Origin: Leucobacter edaphi
GTDB lineage: Bacteria; Actinomycetota; Actinomycetes; Actinomycetales; Microbacteriaceae
DNA length: 64,000 nucleotides
Reading direction: 5' to 3'
Assembly: GCF_016522535.1 (NCBI RefSeq)
Contig: NZ_JAEHOI010000005.1
Span: 270,539-334,538 of the forward strand
Below are positions 47,131 to 56,485 of the stretch, piece after piece. A model generated the notes under the pieces. It was not told the DNA's origin. It was given only the letters and a program-made list of their open reading frames with translations, and did not search any database. Numbering within the stretch: the stretch's first letter is position 1; each line of letters begins with the position of its first letter. A program made the position numbers and the translations under genes.

Positions 47131-48153
47131 ATGCGTCTCTCCCGAACCCTTGGCTTGATCCTGGCCGCCTCACTCTCCCTGACAGTCGCGGCCTGCTCTT
47201 CGTCGCCGGCGTCAGAGCACAGCGACCATCACGCAGGCGCGTTCGCCACCATCGAGCACGTCTACGGAACGACCGTCATTCCGAAGAAGCCCGAACGCGT
47301 CGCGAGCGTTGCGTGGGGAAACAACGAAGTCGCGCTGGCGCTCGGCGTCGTCCCGGTGGGCATGGCGAAGATGACCTATGGAGATGACGACGGGAACGGG
47401 GTCTACCCATGGGTGGAGGACAAGCTCAAGGCCCTCGACGCGAAGACGCCGGTGCTCTTCGACGAGACCGATGGCATCAACTTCGAGGCCGTCGCGGATA
47501 CGAAGCCGGATGTGATTCTGGCAGCGTTCTCCGGAATCACCAAGGAGGAGTACGAGACGCTGTCGAAGATCGCACCGGTGGTCGCCTACCCCTCGATCGC
47601 CTGGGGCACGAGCCTTGAACAGACGATCGAAATGAATTCCAAGGCGATCGGCAAGGAAGCCGAAGGCCAGGAGCTGGTCAAGGATCTGCGCACCAAGAGT
47701 GAGAGCACGCTCGCTTCCTTCCCTGAGCTGCAGAACAAGAAGGTCCTGTTCGCCTCAGTGGATCCGAGCGACCTCTCGAAGCTTTCCGTCTTCACCCTTC
47801 CCGACACCCGCCCGGGCTTCCTCCGCGACCTTGGGCTGCCTCAGCCGAAGCTCATGGACACCCTCCCCAAGGACAACACCCGCTTCTTCGTGGAAGTCAG
47901 CTCGGAAGACGCGGACCGTCTGAATGACGCCGATGTGTTCGCTGTCTACGGCGACACCAAGGGCAAGTTGCTGAAGCAGCTGCAAGCCGACCCGCTGCTC
48001 TCGAAAATTCCCGCGATCAAGAACGGTCATGTTGCCGTCATTCCCGATAACACTCCGCTTGCGGCGATGGCGAATCCGAGCGCGCTGTCCCTGGACTGGG
48101 GCCTCAAAAAGTACCTCGGCATTCTCGCGGACGCCACCGGCACGAAGCAGTAA
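47131..48153 (+). CDS. iron-siderophore ABC transporter substrate-binding lipoprotein
   Basis: FecB/FhuD-type binding protein of about 340 residues. Lipobox VAACS (Cys near residue 22) follows the signal helix. The type III binding fold is recognisable from PKKPERVASVAWGNNEVALALGVVPVGM, KPDVILAAFSGITKEEYETLSKIAPVV and the long bridging helix. AAAGGA lies 7 bases before the ATG at 47131. A run of ten C (47108-47117) sits directly before that ribosome-binding site. First gene of the iron-uptake block. Confidence 0.93.
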   Translation: MRLSRTLGLILAASLSLTVAACSSSPASEHSDHHAGAFATIEHVYGTTVIPKKPERVASVAWGNNEVALALGVVPVGMAKMTYGDDDGNGVYPWVEDKLKALDAKTPVLFDETDGINFEAVADTKPDVILAAFSGITKEEYETLSKIAPVVAYPSIAWGTSLEQTIEMNSKAIGKEAEGQELVKDLRTKSESTLASFPELQNKKVLFASVDPSDLSKLSVFTLPDTRPGFLRDLGLPQPKLMDTLPKDNTRFFVEVSSEDADRLNDADVFAVYGDTKGKLLKQLQADPLLSKIPAIKNGHVAVIPDNTPLAAMANPSALSLDWGLKKYLGILADATGTKQ

Positions 48154-48160
48154 CGGGTTC

Positions 48161-49201
48161 ATGGCGCTTCGCGGCGCCGAGCTGCCGGGTCTCGCTGCCA
48201 TGCGTCACTCCGCAGCTCGGCGCAGTCTGCTGTTCTGCTCATTGCTGATCCTCATCCTGCTTCTCGCGACAATCTCGCTCCTATTCGGCGTCAAAAGCGT
48301 CGGCGCACCAGATGTCTTCCATGCGCTCAGTGGGCACGTGCAGACGGTGGCTGAGGCCGCTGCGGCGAAGAGAATCCCGCGCGCGCTCCTCGCCATGCTC
48401 GTGGGTGCCGCGCTGGCGCTTTCCGGTGCGACACTCCAGGCCGTCACGCGGAACCCGCTCGCCGATCCGGGCATCCTCGGTGTCACCGGCGGGGCAGCGG
48501 CCGCGGTGATCATCGGCATTGCATTCTTCGGGATCAGTACCCAGTTCGGTTACATGGGGGCCGCGACCATCGGGGGCCTCGGTGCTGCCGCGTTCGTCTA
48601 CGGGGTCGGGTCGATCGGTCGCGACGGACCGACCCCGCTCAAGCTCGCCCTGGCCGGTGCGGCGAGTTCAGCGGCATTCGTGTCGCTCGCGAGTGCGGTT
48701 CTGCTGCCCCGGGTCGACCTCATGCAGCGCTTCGAGTTCTGGCGGGTCGGCGGCCTCGGCGGCGCGAACTGGGCATCGCTCGCGACGGTGGGGCCCGTGA
48801 TCGCCGCGGGCGCCCTCGTGGTGGCTCTCATGGCACGTCCCATGAATTCCCTCGCGCTCGGTGACGAGCTCGCTGTCGGGCTCGGAGAACATGTCAATCG
48901 CAACCGGCTGGCCGCGGCTGCGGCCGCCGTCGTTCTCGCTGCGGCTGCGACCGCCGTCGCGGGGCCGATCGGATTCGTCGGACTCGTCGTGCCGCACCTC
49001 TGCCGCCTGCTCATCGGGCCGGATCACCGCTGGCTGCTGCCGTTCTCCGCGGCGTTCGGGGCCGTACTGCTCCTCGCCTCCGACATTGTCGGCCGGATCA
49101 TCGCGCGACCGCAGGAGATCGAAGTCGGAATCATCACTGCGATGCTGGGAGCGCCCTTCTTCATCTGGATCGTGCGGCGGCACAAGGTGCGTGCACTATG
49201 A
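48161..49201 (+). CDS. FecCD-family siderophore permease, subunit 1
   Basis: Inner-membrane permease of about 346 residues with 9-10 helices. Family marks: RIPRALLAMLVGAALALSGATLQAVTRNPLADPGILGVTGGAAAA (about residues 65-108) and the ATPase-coupling region GPIGFVGLVVPHLCRLLIGPDHR. It follows the binding-protein stop by 7 bases and overlaps the next permease as ATGA. The ATG at 48161 is the first; an ATG at 48200 is a possible shorter start. Confidence 0.93.
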   Translation: MALRGAELPGLAAMRHSAARRSLLFCSLLILILLLATISLLFGVKSVGAPDVFHALSGHVQTVAEAAAAKRIPRALLAMLVGAALALSGATLQAVTRNPLADPGILGVTGGAAAAVIIGIAFFGISTQFGYMGAATIGGLGAAAFVYGVGSIGRDGPTPLKLALAGAASSAAFVSLASAVLLPRVDLMQRFEFWRVGGLGGANWASLATVGPVIAAGALVVALMARPMNSLALGDELAVGLGEHVNRNRLAAAAAAVVLAAAATAVAGPIGFVGLVVPHLCRLLIGPDHRWLLPFSAAFGAVLLLASDIVGRIIARPQEIEVGIITAMLGAPFFIWIVRRHKVRAL

Positions 49202-50241
49202 AGACGACGCTTTCGCAGCCCGCCGCGCGCGTGCGCGCCGACGCTCGTTGTCGATTCCGCAGGACCCTGATCGTCTCGGTCTTCATCGGGCTGATCCTGC
49301 TCGGTGTCGCGGCGCTATCCCTCATGGCGGGCCGCACCTTCTACACGCCGGGCGAGGTCGCGGCAGTGATCCTCGGCGGACAACCGACGAGCGCCTCCTT
49401 CACGGTGGGGCAGCTCCGCCTGCCGCGCGTGATCACCGGCGTACTCGCCGGGTTCGCGTTCGGCGCCGCAGGAGCAACATTCCAGTCCATGCTGAGGAAC
49501 CCGCTCGCTTCGCCCGACATCATCGGCGTCAGCACGGGCGCAGGCGCGTTCGCCGTCATCGGTATCATCACACTCTCGCTCGGCGAAACCGCGGCGTCGT
49601 TCTTTGCGCTCGGCGGAGCACTCCTCACGGCCGCGGCGATCTACCTGCTCTCGAATCGCAGGGGCTTCACGAGCGTGCGGTTCATCTTGATCGGGATCGG
49701 CATCGCAGCCATGATGCAGAGCCTGATCTCATACGTACTCACGCGTGCACCGTCGTTCGAGATCCAGGCCGCGATGCAGTGGCTCACGGGAAGTCTGAAC
49801 GGTTCCTCGTGGGAGAAGCTCCCGCCGCTCCTGATCGCGTTCGCGGCGTGCGTGCCTGTGCTGATCGCCTCATCTCGCGGCCTCGACCTGCTCCGCCTCG
49901 GAGACGCCACGGCAACCGCCCTGGGAGTTCCGGTACGGTTCGCGCGGGTGACCGTGATCCTCGCTTCGGTCGCGCTGCTCGCGTTCGCAACCGCCGCGAC
50001 CGGCCCGATCGCGTTCGTCGCTTTCATGTCCGGTCCGATCGCCGCGCGACTCGTCTCGCCGGGCGCGAACCTGACCGTACCCGCGGGCCTCGTCGGGGCA
50101 CTCCTCGTGCTGATCTCCGATTTCGCAGGACAGTACCTCTTCGGCACGAAGTATCCCGTCGGGGTGATCACGGGTTTGCTCGGCGCCCCGTACCTCATCC
50201 TCTTGCTCATCCGCATGAACCGCACAGGAAGCACAATATGA
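49198..50241 (+). CDS. FecCD-family siderophore permease, subunit 2
   Basis: Second permease, 347 residues. Same marks: RLPRVITGVLAGFAFGAAGATFQSMLRNPLASPDIIGVSTGAGAFA and GPIAFVAFMSGPIAARLVSPG near residue 265. Overlaps subunit 1 and the ATPase gene through ATGA junctions, so the stoichiometry is set by coupled translation. Confidence 0.93.
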   Translation: MKTTLSQPAARVRADARCRFRRTLIVSVFIGLILLGVAALSLMAGRTFYTPGEVAAVILGGQPTSASFTVGQLRLPRVITGVLAGFAFGAAGATFQSMLRNPLASPDIIGVSTGAGAFAVIGIITLSLGETAASFFALGGALLTAAAIYLLSNRRGFTSVRFILIGIGIAAMMQSLISYVLTRAPSFEIQAAMQWLTGSLNGSSWEKLPPLLIAFAACVPVLIASSRGLDLLRLGDATATALGVPVRFARVTVILASVALLAFATAATGPIAFVAFMSGPIAARLVSPGANLTVPAGLVGALLVLISDFAGQYLFGTKYPVGVITGLLGAPYLILLLIRMNRTGSTI

Positions 50242-51038
50242 CCGTCTCGCATCAGCTGGAGGCACAGGAGCTCAGCCTCTCCTACGGCTCCCACCGCATC
50301 GTGGAGAACCTCGATCTCCGGATCGCCCCCGGGAAGATCACCTCGATCGTCGGGGCGAACGGCTGTGGCAAGTCGACGCTGCTGAAATCGCTCGCCAGAC
50401 TGCTCCGCCCGACCTCAGGGCACGTGATCCTCGACGGCGTCTCACTCCGCCAGCGCCCCTCCAGAGAGGTCGCCCGCGTTCTCGGGCTGCTGCCGCAATC
50501 CCCGATCGCGCCCGAGGGCATCACGGTGTCGGATCTGGTGGGGCGCGGCCGTCATCCCCATCAGGGGGCGATGAGCCGTTGGAGCGCGCGGGACTACGAG
50601 GCGGTCGCCAGCGCACTCGAGGCAACGCACACGAGCGAGCTTGCCGACCGTTCCGTCGACGAGCTCTCGGGCGGGCAGCGGCAACGGGTCTGGATTGCGA
50701 TGGCGCTCGCGCAGGACACGGACATTCTGCTGCTCGACGAGCCAACGACCCATCTCGATCTCACGCATCAGATCGAGGTGCTCGATCTGCTCACCGATCT
50801 CAACCGCGACCGCGGGACGACCGTCGTCATGGTGCTCCATGACCTCGGGCTCGCGGCGCGCTATTCGGAGTATCTCATCGCACTCCGAGCGGGCGGCGTC
50901 GCGGCGGCCGGAACCCCCGCCGAGGTCCTCAGCATCGAAACAGTCCGTGACGTGTTCGGCCTCGACTGCACGATCATCGAGGACCCGGTCTCCGGATCGC
51001 CGCTCATTCTCCCGAGAGGACGACACCATGCCAGATAA
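50238..51038 (+). CDS. siderophore ABC transporter ATP-binding protein
   Basis: FepC/FecE-type ATPase of 266 residues. Walker A IVGANGCGKSTLLK (about residues 37-50), Q-loop GLLPQSPIAPEGITV, signature DELSGGQRQRVWIAMALAQD, Walker B ILLLDEPTTHLD, and His in VLHDLGLAARY. The order of genes (binding protein, two permeases, ATPase) is that of ferric-siderophore importers. Its end overlaps the reductase gene by 11 bases. Confidence 0.95.
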   Translation: MTVSHQLEAQELSLSYGSHRIVENLDLRIAPGKITSIVGANGCGKSTLLKSLARLLRPTSGHVILDGVSLRQRPSREVARVLGLLPQSPIAPEGITVSDLVGRGRHPHQGAMSRWSARDYEAVASALEATHTSELADRSVDELSGGQRQRVWIAMALAQDTDILLLDEPTTHLDLTHQIEVLDLLTDLNRDRGTTVVMVLHDLGLAARYSEYLIALRAGGVAAAGTPAEVLSIETVRDVFGLDCTIIEDPVSGSPLILPRGRHHAR

Positions 51039-52014
51039 CACTGCCGCCGCGGGTTCTTCGATCGAGGCCGACTCGGAGCCCTCGCCGTACGCGGTCGCCC
51101 GCGCACGCGTGGACGCCGTCGAGCAGATCACGCCCTCGTTCGTCCGCATCCGATTCAGCGGCGATTCTCTGCAGGAACTGGGAAATCCCGGTCGGAACTT
51201 CGATCAGCGGATCAAGCTCATCTTCCCGAGCCCCGGCCACGGACCCGCGCCACTGGAGGGGTCGGGCGACGAGTGGTATCGGGTCTGGCTCGACCTGCCC
51301 GAACACTCCCGCGGATCGATCCGCACCTACACCATTCGTACCCTAGAGCTTGACGCGGATGCGGCCACCCGTGTCGTCGTCGACTTTGCCCTGCACCCGG
51401 GCGGCGGCGAACTCGGACCGGCATCGCGATGGGCAAGCGCGGCGGTTCCCGGCGATGAACTCCTCATCGTCGGGCCCCGACGTGGCTCCTTCGTCGGAGG
51501 CGGCATCGAATACGATCCGGGTGATGCGGCCACGGTAATGCTCGCCGGCGACGAGACTGCGGCTCCGGCCATTGCGAGCATCCTCGAGGATGCGGATCGG
51601 AGCAGCCGCGGGATCGCGTTCATCGAAGTGCCGCTGCCCGCAGACCGGATGGAGATCGCCGCTCCGCCAGGTTTCGAGGTTCGCTGGTTGCCGAGAAACG
51701 GAGCGGCACACGGCTCACTCCTCATTCCGGCGGTACTCGAGCAGCTCGAATTCGAGAGCGCGACCGTTGAGGTCGAGGACTCGGGAACCGCCGACCCCCT
51801 GTGGGAGACACCGACGTTCTCGGGCCTCGGAGAACGCCTCGACGAACACCTCGAGGGTCCCGACACCGTGCCGAGCGAGCGCTGGTTCTGGCTCGCCGGC
51901 GAGAGCGGCGTCGTCACCACGCTGCGCAGACAACTCGTGCGGGAACTCCGGGTCGACCGCGCCGATGTCGCGTTCATGGGGTATTGGCGTCACGGCGTGG
52001 CGATGCGGGGCTAA
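51028..52014 (+). CDS. siderophore-interacting protein (NAD(P)H-dependent ferric reductase)
   Basis: SIP/ViuB-family flavoprotein of about 328 residues that reduces iron from imported ferric siderophore in the cytosol. FAD-binding RTYTIR (about residues 106-111) with FALHPGGGELGPASRWA, an NAD(P)-binding LAGDETAAPAI, and the C-terminal WFWLAGESGVVTTLRRQL ... FMGYWRHG are all family signatures. GAGAGGA precedes the ATG at 51028. Fifth gene of the importer operon. Confidence 0.94.
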   Translation: MPDNTAAAGSSIEADSEPSPYAVARARVDAVEQITPSFVRIRFSGDSLQELGNPGRNFDQRIKLIFPSPGHGPAPLEGSGDEWYRVWLDLPEHSRGSIRTYTIRTLELDADAATRVVVDFALHPGGGELGPASRWASAAVPGDELLIVGPRRGSFVGGGIEYDPGDAATVMLAGDETAAPAIASILEDADRSSRGIAFIEVPLPADRMEIAAPPGFEVRWLPRNGAAHGSLLIPAVLEQLEFESATVEVEDSGTADPLWETPTFSGLGERLDEHLEGPDTVPSERWFWLAGESGVVTTLRRQLVRELRVDRADVAFMGYWRHGVAMRG

Positions 52015-52113
52015 TGGCCCTTGCCACGCCGCCGACTTGCACTTATTCTGAATCGCGTTCACTAATACATAAGGGAACCCTGTTCTTCATCAGATGAGAA
52101 AAGGTAGGGTGTG

Positions 52114-53931
52114 ATGTCGGCAAGCGACGTGCCAGATCAGAACTCGGGAACCGCGCCCGAGGGGCGGGACACCGCACAGCAGCTCGCGGACAAACAGGCA
52201 TTGAAACGGCTGTTGCGCCCGGTCTCCACGCACCTGACGCTCGGCCGGACGCTCGCCGTGATCACCGCGGTCCTCGCCGTCGTGCCGTACATCGCGCTCG
52301 TGCACATCGGCGCGCTGCTGATCGAAGCCGCCCTCACCGGTGCCGCGGTGGATGAATCCGGGGTCTTCCTCTGGCTCGGGATCCTGCTGGGGACCTTCAC
52401 ATTCCGCTTGCTCGCGTACCTCGCCGCGCTGCTCATCACCCACCTGGCGGATATCAAGCTCGGCAACCACATTCGGCAGCAGATGGTCCGACGCTTCTCC
52501 AAGACCCCGCTGAACTGGTTCACCTCGACCAATTCTGGCCGGGTGCGCAAGGCATTGCAGGACGACATCGAGACCATCCACCACCTCATCGCGCATCAGC
52601 CGGTCGACGGCACGGTCGCGGTCGTCATGCCGGCCGCGTTGATGCTCTACGCGTTCGTCATCGACTGGCGTCTCGGCCTGCTCGCGATCGCGACCATCCC
52701 GCTGTACGCGATCACGATGGTGAGCAGCATGCGCGGCATGGGCGAGCGCACGGTGCAGATGGACCAGAAGCTCGGGGTCGTGTCGGCGCGCATGGTCGAG
52801 TTCGTCACCGGGATCACCGTCGTGAAGGCTTTCGGTCGCGTGGGCCGGGCGCACAGCGCCTATCAGGAGTCGGCCAAGGAATTCCAGGTGTTCTACTTCA
52901 ACTGGGTGGGGCCCCTCATCAGGGTCAGCTCATTGGGGCTGTCACTCCTCGCGGTCCCCCTGATCCTGCTCATCAACCTCGGCGGCGGGGCCTTGCTCGT
53001 CGCGGGCGGCGGCGTTACGGCGGCGGACGTACTCGCAACCTCCCTGATCGCGCTGCTGATTCCCCACGGTATCGAGGTGCTTTCAGGATCGACGTGGTCC
53101 TCGCAGCTGGCCGGGGCGTCGGCCCGCCGCATCAACGATCTCCTCGATACACCGGTTCTCACGGAGCACCACGCCCTCGCTGCGCCGCAGGCGCATGACG
53201 TCGTGTTCGACCACGTGACCTACTCGTACGGAACGAGCGATCATTCCGCACTGGCGCTCGACGATGTGTCGTTCGAACTCGGCGCGGGAACGATCACCGC
53301 GCTCGTCGGCATCTCCGGATCCGGCAAATCGACGATCGCCACGCTCCTCGCGCGCTTCGACGACCCGCGCTCCGGAGAGATCCGGATCGGAGGCGTACCG
53401 GTGGATCACGTTGCAGACCTCTACCGGCACGTCGGCTTCGTCCTGCAGGACCCGCAGCTCCCGTCGATCAGCATCCGGGACAACATCACCCTCGGCCGCC
53501 CCGATGCGACCGAGGAGCAGATCCGCGAGGCGGCGCGCGCGGCCCGGGTGCTCGAGGAGATCGAGGCCCTGCCGCGAGGATTCGATACCGTGTACGGCGC
53601 CGACAGCGGGCTTTCCGGGGGTCAGGCGCAGCGCATTGCGATTGCGCGTGCGATCCTCGTCGACGCCCCCGTGCTGATCCTCGACGAGGCGACCGCCCTG
53701 ACCGATCCCGAGTCACAACACCAGATCCAGCACGCACTCGCACACCTCGTGCGCGGCAAAACCGTACTCATGATCGCGCACCGGCCGGAGGTGATCAGCG
53801 GCGTCGACCAGATCATCCTCGTCGAACAGGGCCGCGTGATCGCAACCGGCACGCACGATGACCTGCTCTCAGAACCGGGATACTCCAAGCTCTGGATCAA
53901 CTCCCCCGCAGCACTCGGAGGCGCCAAGTGA
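52114..53931 (+). CDS. ABC half-transporter, IrtA/YbtP-like (permease + ATPase)
   Basis: Type IV ABC protein of about 605 residues. Six helices (about residues 40-310) precede an ATPase with VGISGSGKST, QDPQLPSISIRDNITLG, LSGGQAQRIAIARA, VLILDEAT and IAHRPEV. It lies after a siderophore reductase gene and is coupled by a GTGA overlap to a second half-transporter, the layout of mycobacterial IrtAB or yersiniabactin YbtPQ importers. In IrtA the reductase domain is fused; here it is a separate gene. Export-type function remains possible. AAAGGTAGGG precedes the start; the ~100-base gap before it could hold a promoter. Confidence 0.88.
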   Translation: MSASDVPDQNSGTAPEGRDTAQQLADKQALKRLLRPVSTHLTLGRTLAVITAVLAVVPYIALVHIGALLIEAALTGAAVDESGVFLWLGILLGTFTFRLLAYLAALLITHLADIKLGNHIRQQMVRRFSKTPLNWFTSTNSGRVRKALQDDIETIHHLIAHQPVDGTVAVVMPAALMLYAFVIDWRLGLLAIATIPLYAITMVSSMRGMGERTVQMDQKLGVVSARMVEFVTGITVVKAFGRVGRAHSAYQESAKEFQVFYFNWVGPLIRVSSLGLSLLAVPLILLINLGGGALLVAGGGVTAADVLATSLIALLIPHGIEVLSGSTWSSQLAGASARRINDLLDTPVLTEHHALAAPQAHDVVFDHVTYSYGTSDHSALALDDVSFELGAGTITALVGISGSGKSTIATLLARFDDPRSGEIRIGGVPVDHVADLYRHVGFVLQDPQLPSISIRDNITLGRPDATEEQIREAARAARVLEEIEALPRGFDTVYGADSGLSGGQAQRIAIARAILVDAPVLILDEATALTDPESQHQIQHALAHLVRGKTVLMIAHRPEVISGVDQIILVEQGRVIATGTHDDLLSEPGYSKLWINSPAALGGAK

Positions 53932-55694
53932 ATCTCCCCCTGATCGACATCATTCCTCGCATGCGGCGCATGATCTCGCGCCCCGAGGCCATCACGCCGG
54001 CAATCTTCGCTGCCGCGCTCTGCGGAGTCGTCGAGGGCATCGCACTCGCGGCGCTGCTGCCCGCGGTCAGCTCGCTCGCCTCCGGCGCCCCGGTGTGGGG
54101 CCTCGACCTCGCGGGCTGGCTCATCGTGTTCGCGGCGCTCGCCGCCCTCAGCTTCGGCCTCAACTACTGGCAGGCGAAGCGCGCGTACGGGGTCGCACTC
54201 GACTTCCTCGAAAGCATCCACAGGCTCATTGGCGACCAGGTCGCAAAGCAGCCGCTCGGCTGGTTCGCGCGCCCCCTCGCCGGCAAGCTGTCGCGCATGG
54301 TCTCCAACGAGCTCATGCAGGCCGGCGAGATTTACGCGCACATGTTCGGGCCGCTCATCACGAAGATCACCTCGGTCGTCGCGGTGGTCCTCGCCGCCTG
54401 GTTCTGGAATCCGCTCCTGGGGCTGATCCTGACCGCATCGATCCCGGTATTCATCGTCATCACGCTGGTCTCCAGCGCGCTCATGCGGCGCGGCCGGCGT
54501 GTGCACGAACCCGAAGAGGTGAATCTGGCAGGCCGCATCATCGAGTTTGCGCAGTGCCAGGGCGCCCTGCGCTCCTGCGGGCAATCCGATCACTTCGCGC
54601 CGCTCGAAAACGCCCTTGGGCGCAGCAGCCGCGCGAAGAAGCAATCGCTGTGGAGCGAGATCATCGGCTTTCTGCTGAGCGGCATGGTCACGCAGGCCGT
54701 GATCGTCGCCCTCATCACCGTCACCGGAACCCTCGCCGTCGCGGGGACGCTGGCGCCGATCCCCGCACTCGCGTTCATCGGCCTCGCGCTCCGGTTCACA
54801 TCGACGCTTTCCGCCATCACCGAGGGCGCCATGGGCCTCGAATCGCGGCGGCCCCTCCTCGACGCGCTCGAGGGCGTGCTCACCTCCGATCCGCTCCCCG
54901 AACCTCCGGCACCGGGCGAACTCAGCGCGCCAGGCACCATCGAACTCGACCGCGTCTCCTTCTCGTACGCCCCGGGAACTAAGCCCGTGCTGCGCGAGGT
55001 ATCGTTCTCCGTTCCGGCCGGTTCGATGGTCGCGCTCGTCGGCCCCTCAGGCAGCGGGAAGACCACGATCGCTCGGCTGATCTCGCGCTTCTACGACGCC
55101 GATGCCGGCACCGTGCGGGTCGGCGGCCTCCCCGTTCGCGAGCAGACCGGCGAACAGCTCATGGGACAGCTCTCGATGGTGTTCCAGGACGTCTACCTCT
55201 TCGACGAGAGCCTCGAGGCGAACATCGCGATCGGCCGCCCCGAGGCCACACAGGAGGAGATTCGTGAGGCGGCGGATCTCGCCGGAGTCACCGAAATCGC
55301 CGAGCGGCTGCCCGACGGCTGGAACTCACGCGTCGGAGAGGGCGGACGCGCCCTCTCCGGCGGGGAGCGCCAGCGCGTGGCGATCGCCCGCGCGCTGCTG
55401 AAGCGTTCGCCGATCGTCCTGCTCGACGAGGCGACCTCGGCGCTGGACGTCGAGAACGAGGCGCACATCGTCGCGGCGGTCGAGCGGCTGCGGACGACCG
55501 CCACCGTCCTGATCATCGCGCACCGCCTCGACACCATCGCCAAGGCGGATCGCATCATCGCGCTCGACGAGCACGGTGGGGTCGAAGCCCAGGGCACCCA
55601 CGAGGAGTTGCTCGCGCAGGGCGGCACGTACGCGCGCTTCTGGGACCGGCTCCAGGAGGCCCAGGGGTGGCGGATCACGGAGGTCGCGCCGTAG
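53928..55694 (+). CDS. ABC half-transporter, IrtB/YbtQ-like (permease + ATPase)
   Basis: Partner half-transporter of 588 residues. Six helices (about residues 25-290), then VGPSGSGKTTIARLI, FQDVYLFDESLEANIAIG, LSGGERQRVAIARALL, VLLDEATSALD and IAHRLDTI. All catalytic ATPase residues are intact in this and the partner protein. The GTG start overlaps the partner's stop. The cysteine pair near AQCQGALRSCG in the membrane domain is unusual. Confidence 0.88.
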   Translation: MNLPLIDIIPRMRRMISRPEAITPAIFAAALCGVVEGIALAALLPAVSSLASGAPVWGLDLAGWLIVFAALAALSFGLNYWQAKRAYGVALDFLESIHRLIGDQVAKQPLGWFARPLAGKLSRMVSNELMQAGEIYAHMFGPLITKITSVVAVVLAAWFWNPLLGLILTASIPVFIVITLVSSALMRRGRRVHEPEEVNLAGRIIEFAQCQGALRSCGQSDHFAPLENALGRSSRAKKQSLWSEIIGFLLSGMVTQAVIVALITVTGTLAVAGTLAPIPALAFIGLALRFTSTLSAITEGAMGLESRRPLLDALEGVLTSDPLPEPPAPGELSAPGTIELDRVSFSYAPGTKPVLREVSFSVPAGSMVALVGPSGSGKTTIARLISRFYDADAGTVRVGGLPVREQTGEQLMGQLSMVFQDVYLFDESLEANIAIGRPEATQEEIREAADLAGVTEIAERLPDGWNSRVGEGGRALSGGERQRVAIARALLKRSPIVLLDEATSALDVENEAHIVAAVERLRTTATVLIIAHRLDTIAKADRIIALDEHGGVEAQGTHEELLAQGGTYARFWDRLQEAQGWRITEVAP

Positions 55695-55704
55695 GCTGAC
55701 CGGG

Positions 55705-56367
55705 ATGAACGAGACGACCACGCCCCGGCACGGCGCGGCGCTCGTGGGGAAGAAAGTCGGCCGCAAGCCGGTGTTCACCGCGGCCGAGGTCGTAGAGGCC
55801 GCGTGCGCCGAGGGGATCGACCGCTTCACCATGGCCGCCGTGGCAAAACGCCTCGGGGTGGTGCCGGCCGCGATCTACCGGCTCTTCCCCTCGCGTGACG
55901 ACCTCGTGCTGGCCTGCATCGATGCCGTGGGAGCAACCGTGGCCCGCCCCGCTCCAGGAACGCACTGGCGGTCGGCCTTGCAGCTGTGGGCGGACGAGGC
56001 CTGGCGCCTGTGCGAAGACTTCCCGGGCTTTGAACGGGTCCTCTTCTCGACCCCGACCGCGGCCGTTCGAGTGGAACCCGTATTCCGCGACTACGCCGAG
56101 CACCTCGGCGCGCAGGGAATCGGCCTCCGCCAGGTGACGTTCGCACTCGACTTCATCGGGGACACCGTGTTCGCCTCCCACCTCGGGGTCGCCGCCATGC
56201 GAGCCACCCGTGACGACGGCAGGACCGGCCTCGAAGCCGCCCGCGACTCCACCACCGACGCGGACGCGCTGCTCCGCCCCGAAGACTCCTGGGCCACCCG
56301 CGCAATCCTCGACGTCAAGATCGACTTCATCCTGGAGGGCCTCCACAGCAACTGGCCGGAGTTCTAG
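55705..56367 (+). CDS. TetR-family transcriptional regulator
   Basis: Regulator of 220 residues with a standard HTH (AAEVVEAACAEGIDRFTMAAVAKRLGVVPAAIYRLFPSRDDLVLA, about residues 27-71). The C-terminal domain has a TetR_C-like helix set with WRSALQLWADEAWRLCEDFPGF. It begins 10 bases after the IrtB-like gene, so it is likely the last gene of that operon and may regulate it. The ligand is unknown. Confidence 0.87.
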   Translation: MNETTTPRHGAALVGKKVGRKPVFTAAEVVEAACAEGIDRFTMAAVAKRLGVVPAAIYRLFPSRDDLVLACIDAVGATVARPAPGTHWRSALQLWADEAWRLCEDFPGFERVLFSTPTAAVRVEPVFRDYAEHLGAQGIGLRQVTFALDFIGDTVFASHLGVAAMRATRDDGRTGLEAARDSTTDADALLRPEDSWATRAILDVKIDFILEGLHSNWPEF

Positions 56368-56436
56368 GGCCCCCTGCGCCATGGCCCGGATCCCGCGGCG
56401 CCGGATCTGGGAAAAGGGCCTGTCCCGGAAATGACG

Positions 56437-56468
56437 ACGCCGTCCCCCGCGCAAGCGAGGGACGGCGT
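56437..56468. terminator. bidirectional hairpin between TetR and thiolase genes
   Basis: ACGCCGTCCC (56437-56446) pairs with GGGACGGCGT (56459-56468); inner CGC/GCG pairs shorten the loop. It sits between convergent genes. Confidence 0.75.
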
Positions 56469-56485
56469 GACAGCGGGGTCGCCGA

